Shown: positions 5,826 through 7,407 of the stretch, piece after piece
Layout: each line of letters opens with the position of its first letter
How positions within the stretch are numbered: the first letter of the stretch is position 1
Position numbers and translations under genes: made by a program
Notes under the pieces: generated by a model
What the model was told of the DNA's origin: nothing
Seen by the model: only the letters and a program-made list of their open reading frames with translations
The model's database searches: none
Assembly: GCA_020348925.1 (NCBI GenBank)
Contig: CP070758.1
Span: 200,574 to 207,980 of the forward strand
Reading direction: 5' to 3'
Source of the DNA: Gemmatimonadota bacterium
GTDB taxonomy: Bacteria > JBHIER01 > G020348925
Length of the DNA: 7,407 nucleotides

Positions 5826-6242
5826 GTGACTATCAGATTACTCCAATCAATCGTCGTTTCACTCTTATTCATTGTATGCTTCATGGGTTGTGGTGGAAAC
5901 GAGAGCAGGAGCTTCACTGAGGTTCCAGCCCTGGACGAGGCCCAACTGAAACAGACACTGTCATTGAAGAAATATGCGATGATCGAATTCGGTGGTCGCC
6001 ACTGTATTCCCTGCAAAAAGATGCAGCCCATCCTGACCGAATTGTCAAAGAGTTACGGAGCCTCGATTTCTATTGGAAATGTATACGTTCAGGAACAGTT
6101 GAAATTGGGTCGTGAATATAAAGTGCGCTTGATTCCAACACAGATTATTTTTGACAAACAAGGGAAAGAAATTTTTCGCCATATAGGATTCTGGGACAAG
6201 CCCCAGATCCTTGTCAAATGGAAAGAACTGAAGATTCTTTGA
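5826..6242 (+). CDS. Thioredoxin-fold lipoprotein with CIPC active site (138 aa)
   Basis: A short basic N-terminus is followed by a hydrophobic core and a clear lipobox FMGC (Cys22). Glycines and a polar linker come next, so the protein should be lipid-anchored and extracytoplasmic. The thioredoxin domain starts near residue 38. It shows MIEFGGRHCIPCKKMQPIL with Cys60 and Cys63 (Trp of the usual WCxxC replaced by His), VRLIPTQIIFD with the cis-proline at 104, and a C-terminal helix. This pattern is seen in periplasmic thioredoxins that receive electrons from CcdA/DsbD. GTG 5826 has AAGGGG (5813-5818) seven bases upstream and yields the clean signal peptide. An in-frame GTG at 5790 would lie inside the previous gene and add residues ahead of the signal. 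This is the last gene of the operon; the hairpin at 6263-6288 follows. Confidence 0.87.
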   Translation: MTIRLLQSIVVSLLFIVCFMGCGGNESRSFTEVPALDEAQLKQTLSLKKYAMIEFGGRHCIPCKKMQPILTELSKSYGASISIGNVYVQEQLKLGREYKVRLIPTQIIFDKQGKEIFRHIGFWDKPQILVKWKELKIL

Positions 6243-6262
6243 TAGTATAAAATGCGCTCATC

Positions 6263-6288
6263 GCGAGAATGTGGGGGTAAATTCTCGC
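6263..6288 (+). terminator. Hairpin after the operon, possible weak terminator
   Basis: GCGAGAAT (6263-6270) pairs perfectly with ATTCTCGC (6281-6288) around a ten-base loop, 20 bases after the stop of the last thioredoxin gene. There is no run of Ts afterwards, so it is not a classical intrinsic terminator. It may instead protect the 3' end or cooperate with Rho. Confidence 0.35.
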
Positions 6289-6327
6289 ATTCACTTCTGC
6301 GTTGCTCTAAATCCTGGATCGATGGAG

Positions 6328-6380
6328 TGATGGAAAGGCAAGAGAGAAGAAATATGTGAGCCAGGGTTCCCTTTCCATCA
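6328..6380. repeat. 11-bp perfect inverted repeat with a 31-base loop
   Basis: TGATGGAAAGG (6328-6338) is the exact reverse complement of CCTTTCCATCA (6370-6380). It lies in the roughly 500-base interval between the operon and hsdM. Neither arm adjoins a T tract or a recognised promoter. It may form an RNA stem or be a trace of a small inserted element; only the repeat itself is certain. Confidence 0.6.
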
Positions 6381-6608
6381 TGTGAAGGAAGTAAAAGGAA
6401 AAGCCCGTCCAAAGCCTTCGTTGAGATCGTTATCGGTTTGCTCCTCTTGCCGGACGGTTTAACGGCTCAAGCTTCACAGCGGTTACACCTCCACCCCTCC
6501 GCACTCGAGCTCCTCTACTACTCGTTACTTTCCCACTTTTTAACATTTAGATCTTTTGACTTTTGGACTCGCGAATGGAAATTGACACTTTTTTGCACGA
6601 TCCAATAG

Positions 6609-6643
6609 AAAATCAAGAGGTTGCAAAATTTGCCCTTGATTTT
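6609..6643. repeat. 9-bp inverted repeat overlapping the hsdM promoter region
   Basis: AAAATCAAG (6609-6617) and CTTGATTTT (6635-6643) are exact reverse complements. A smaller inner palindrome, GCAAA-A-TTTGC (6623-6633), lies between them. The A-rich and T-rich flanks could make it a weak bidirectional terminator. Its right arm also covers the -35 region and spacer of the predicted hsdM promoter, so a repressor site is an alternative reading. Confidence 0.5.
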
Positions 6644-6657
6644 GGGTGTTGTATGAT
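6630..6657 (+). promoter_or_regulatory. Candidate promoter of the hsdM operon
   Basis: TTGCCC (6630-6635), a 16-base spacer, and TATGAT (6652-6657), which matches TATAAT at five of six positions. This would give a leader of roughly 95 bases before the ATG at 6759. A second, weaker option upstream is TTGACA (6582-6587) with TAGAAA (6606-6611) at 18 bases. Both are predictions from hexamer matches only. Confidence 0.4.
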
Positions 6658-6758
6658 GTTATTTTGATAGTCTCCTGGATAAGACAACGTGAGACGCCAT
6701 CGATGAGTGTTTTCAAACTTGAAACTACGCGTCACAATGCTTTATAAGGAATCTGCCA

Positions 6759-7407
6759 ATGCCGGCCAATAATTCTGAAATCGAAAAACGGTTGTGGGAT
6801 GCAGCTGATGAGCTGAGGGCGAATTCGAAGTTGAAATCCTCCGAATACTCCGTACCTGTGCTTGGGCTCATCTTTTTGAAATACGCAGATCATCGATTCG
6901 CCGAAGTGCAGAAGAAGCTTGAGGGAAAGTCTACAGGAAGGCATAAAATAGGCAAGACCGACTATCAGGCTAAGGGGATTATGTATCTGCCGGAGCAGTC
7001 CCGTTTCTCGTCGCTGATCAAATTGCCCGGTAGCGGGAACATCGGCAAAACCATTGATGAGGCCATGAAGGCCATTGAGTTTGAGAACGAGGAATTGCGG
7101 GACGTACTAACCAAGACCTATCACACAATCAGTGACCGAACTCTGTCCACCTTACTGAAGACTTTCAATGCCATTCCCATGGATATGGAAGGCGATGTCT
7201 TCGGGAAGATCTATGAGTATTTCCTGGGCAAGTTTGCCATGGCCGAAGGGCAGAAGGGGGGCGAATTCTTCACGCCCACGGCCATCGTCAAGCTCATCGT
7301 GGACATCATCGAACCGTATCACGGACGCATCTTTGACCCGGCCTGCGGGTCGGGTGGCATGTTCGTCCAGTCGGCCCGGTTCGTCGAGCGGCACAGGAAG
7401 AATCCCA
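6759..7407 (+). CDS. hsdM: Type I restriction-modification DNA methyltransferase subunit HsdM, N-terminal part (3' truncated by the window)
   Basis: 216 residues are visible, and the frame is open at the window end. Residues about 5-135 form the helical HsdM N-terminal domain ([31 protein letters not shown], a conserved basic/tyrosine stretch, and helices up to [12 protein letters not shown]). Then come [16 protein letters not shown] and [18 protein letters not shown], leading into the N6-adenine methylase domain with the S-adenosylmethionine-binding motif [12 protein letters not shown] (residues 192-202). The catalytic NPPF/NPPY motif would lie beyond the window. ATG 6759 has AAGGA (6746-6750) eight bases upstream, and the protein starts as HsdM proteins usually do. 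In the complete system HsdM works with a specificity subunit (HsdS) and usually the HsdR nuclease, presumably encoded downstream. A type I restriction system here marks the boundary to an accessory or defence region. Confidence 0.95.
   Translation, partial: MPANNSEIEKRLWDAADELRANSKLKSSEYSVPVLGLIFLKYADHRFAEVQKKLEGKSTGRHKIGKTDYQAKGIMYLPEQSRFSSLIKLPGSGNIGKTIDEAMKAIEFENEELRDVLTKTYHTISDRTLSTLLKTFNAIPMDMEGDVFGKIYEYFLGKFAMAEGQKGGEFFTPTAIVKLIVDIIEPYHGRIFDPACGSGGMFVQSARFVERHRKNP

Larger units (their letters stand above)
6252..6608 (+). pseudogene. Possible decayed reading frame between the operon and hsdM
   Basis: One frame runs from ATG 6252 to TAG 6606-6608 with a single interruption, a TGA at 6357-6359, giving 35 codons before it and 82 after. 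The second part includes KAFVEIVIGLLLLPDGLTAQ and later LELLYYSLLSHFLTF, so it is rich in leucine and serine. No ribosome site stands before ATG 6252, no family is recognised, and the CT-rich composition could keep this frame open by chance. It is listed only because the stretch otherwise has no explanation. A remnant of a small membrane or mobile-element protein is one option; plain noncoding DNA is at least as likely. Confidence 0.15.

Noticed and set aside
6357-6359. In-frame TGA as a selenocysteine codon
   Set aside because: The surrounding frame matches no known selenoprotein, no SECIS-like stem with an apical G/U loop directly follows, and the frame itself may be chance.
1-7407. CRISPR arrays, tRNA or rRNA genes, insertion sequences
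   Set aside because: No regularly spaced direct repeats, no cloverleaf-like or rRNA-conserved stretches, and no recognisable transposase frame were found on either strand by eye.

Overview
The window is a stretch of bacterial chromosome (or a large contig) in which every supported gene is on the + strand. It opens with the last 91 residues of a protein ending in a type IX secretion (T9SS, type A) C-terminal sorting domain. Its YPNPFNP and SGVYFYRI signatures are typical of Bacteroidota and related FCB-group lineages (Ignavibacteria, Marinimicrobia, Zixibacteria-like phyla). This suggests a diderm bacterium of that superphylum, with moderate GC. The assignment rests on this one domain and is an inference.

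Layout: (1) 1-276, T9SS-cargo C-terminus, followed by a strong intrinsic terminator (331-367). (2) 605-862, a small cytoplasmic protein of unknown function with its own sigma70-like promoter. (3) 1001-6242, a probable single operon of eight genes. It is driven by a TTGACA-17-TATATT promoter with a near-perfect ArsR/SmtB-type palindromic operator just downstream of the -10. The gene order is arsR, acr3 (arsenite efflux), a PF03773/COG0701 permease (ArsP-like), a thioredoxin-fold protein with an extra N-terminal module, ccdA (membrane thiol-electron carrier), a lipoprotein thioredoxin with a CYCCDC cluster, a 79-residue redox-active disulfide protein, and a second lipoprotein thioredoxin with CIPC. 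Several genes overlap by GTGA or are separated by only a few bases. (4) 6243-6758, about 500 bp with no convincing gene, but with three inverted repeats and a possible decayed reading frame. (5) 6759-7407, the 5' part of hsdM, the type I restriction-modification methyltransferase subunit, which runs off the window.

How the operon probably works (inference): ArsR releases the operator on binding As(III). Acr3 expels arsenite and the COG0701 permease expels a second, possibly organic, arsenical. Four thioredoxin-fold proteins surround one CcdA. Two are predicted cytoplasmic and carry GPGCxxC motifs; two are predicted to be membrane-anchored lipoproteins facing the periplasm. The set looks like a complete transmembrane thiol relay: cytoplasmic dithiol, then CcdA, then extracytoplasmic thioredoxins. 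No arsC, arsA, arsD or arsM is visible in the window. What the relay reduces, and why it is coupled to arsenic efflux, is the most interesting open question here.
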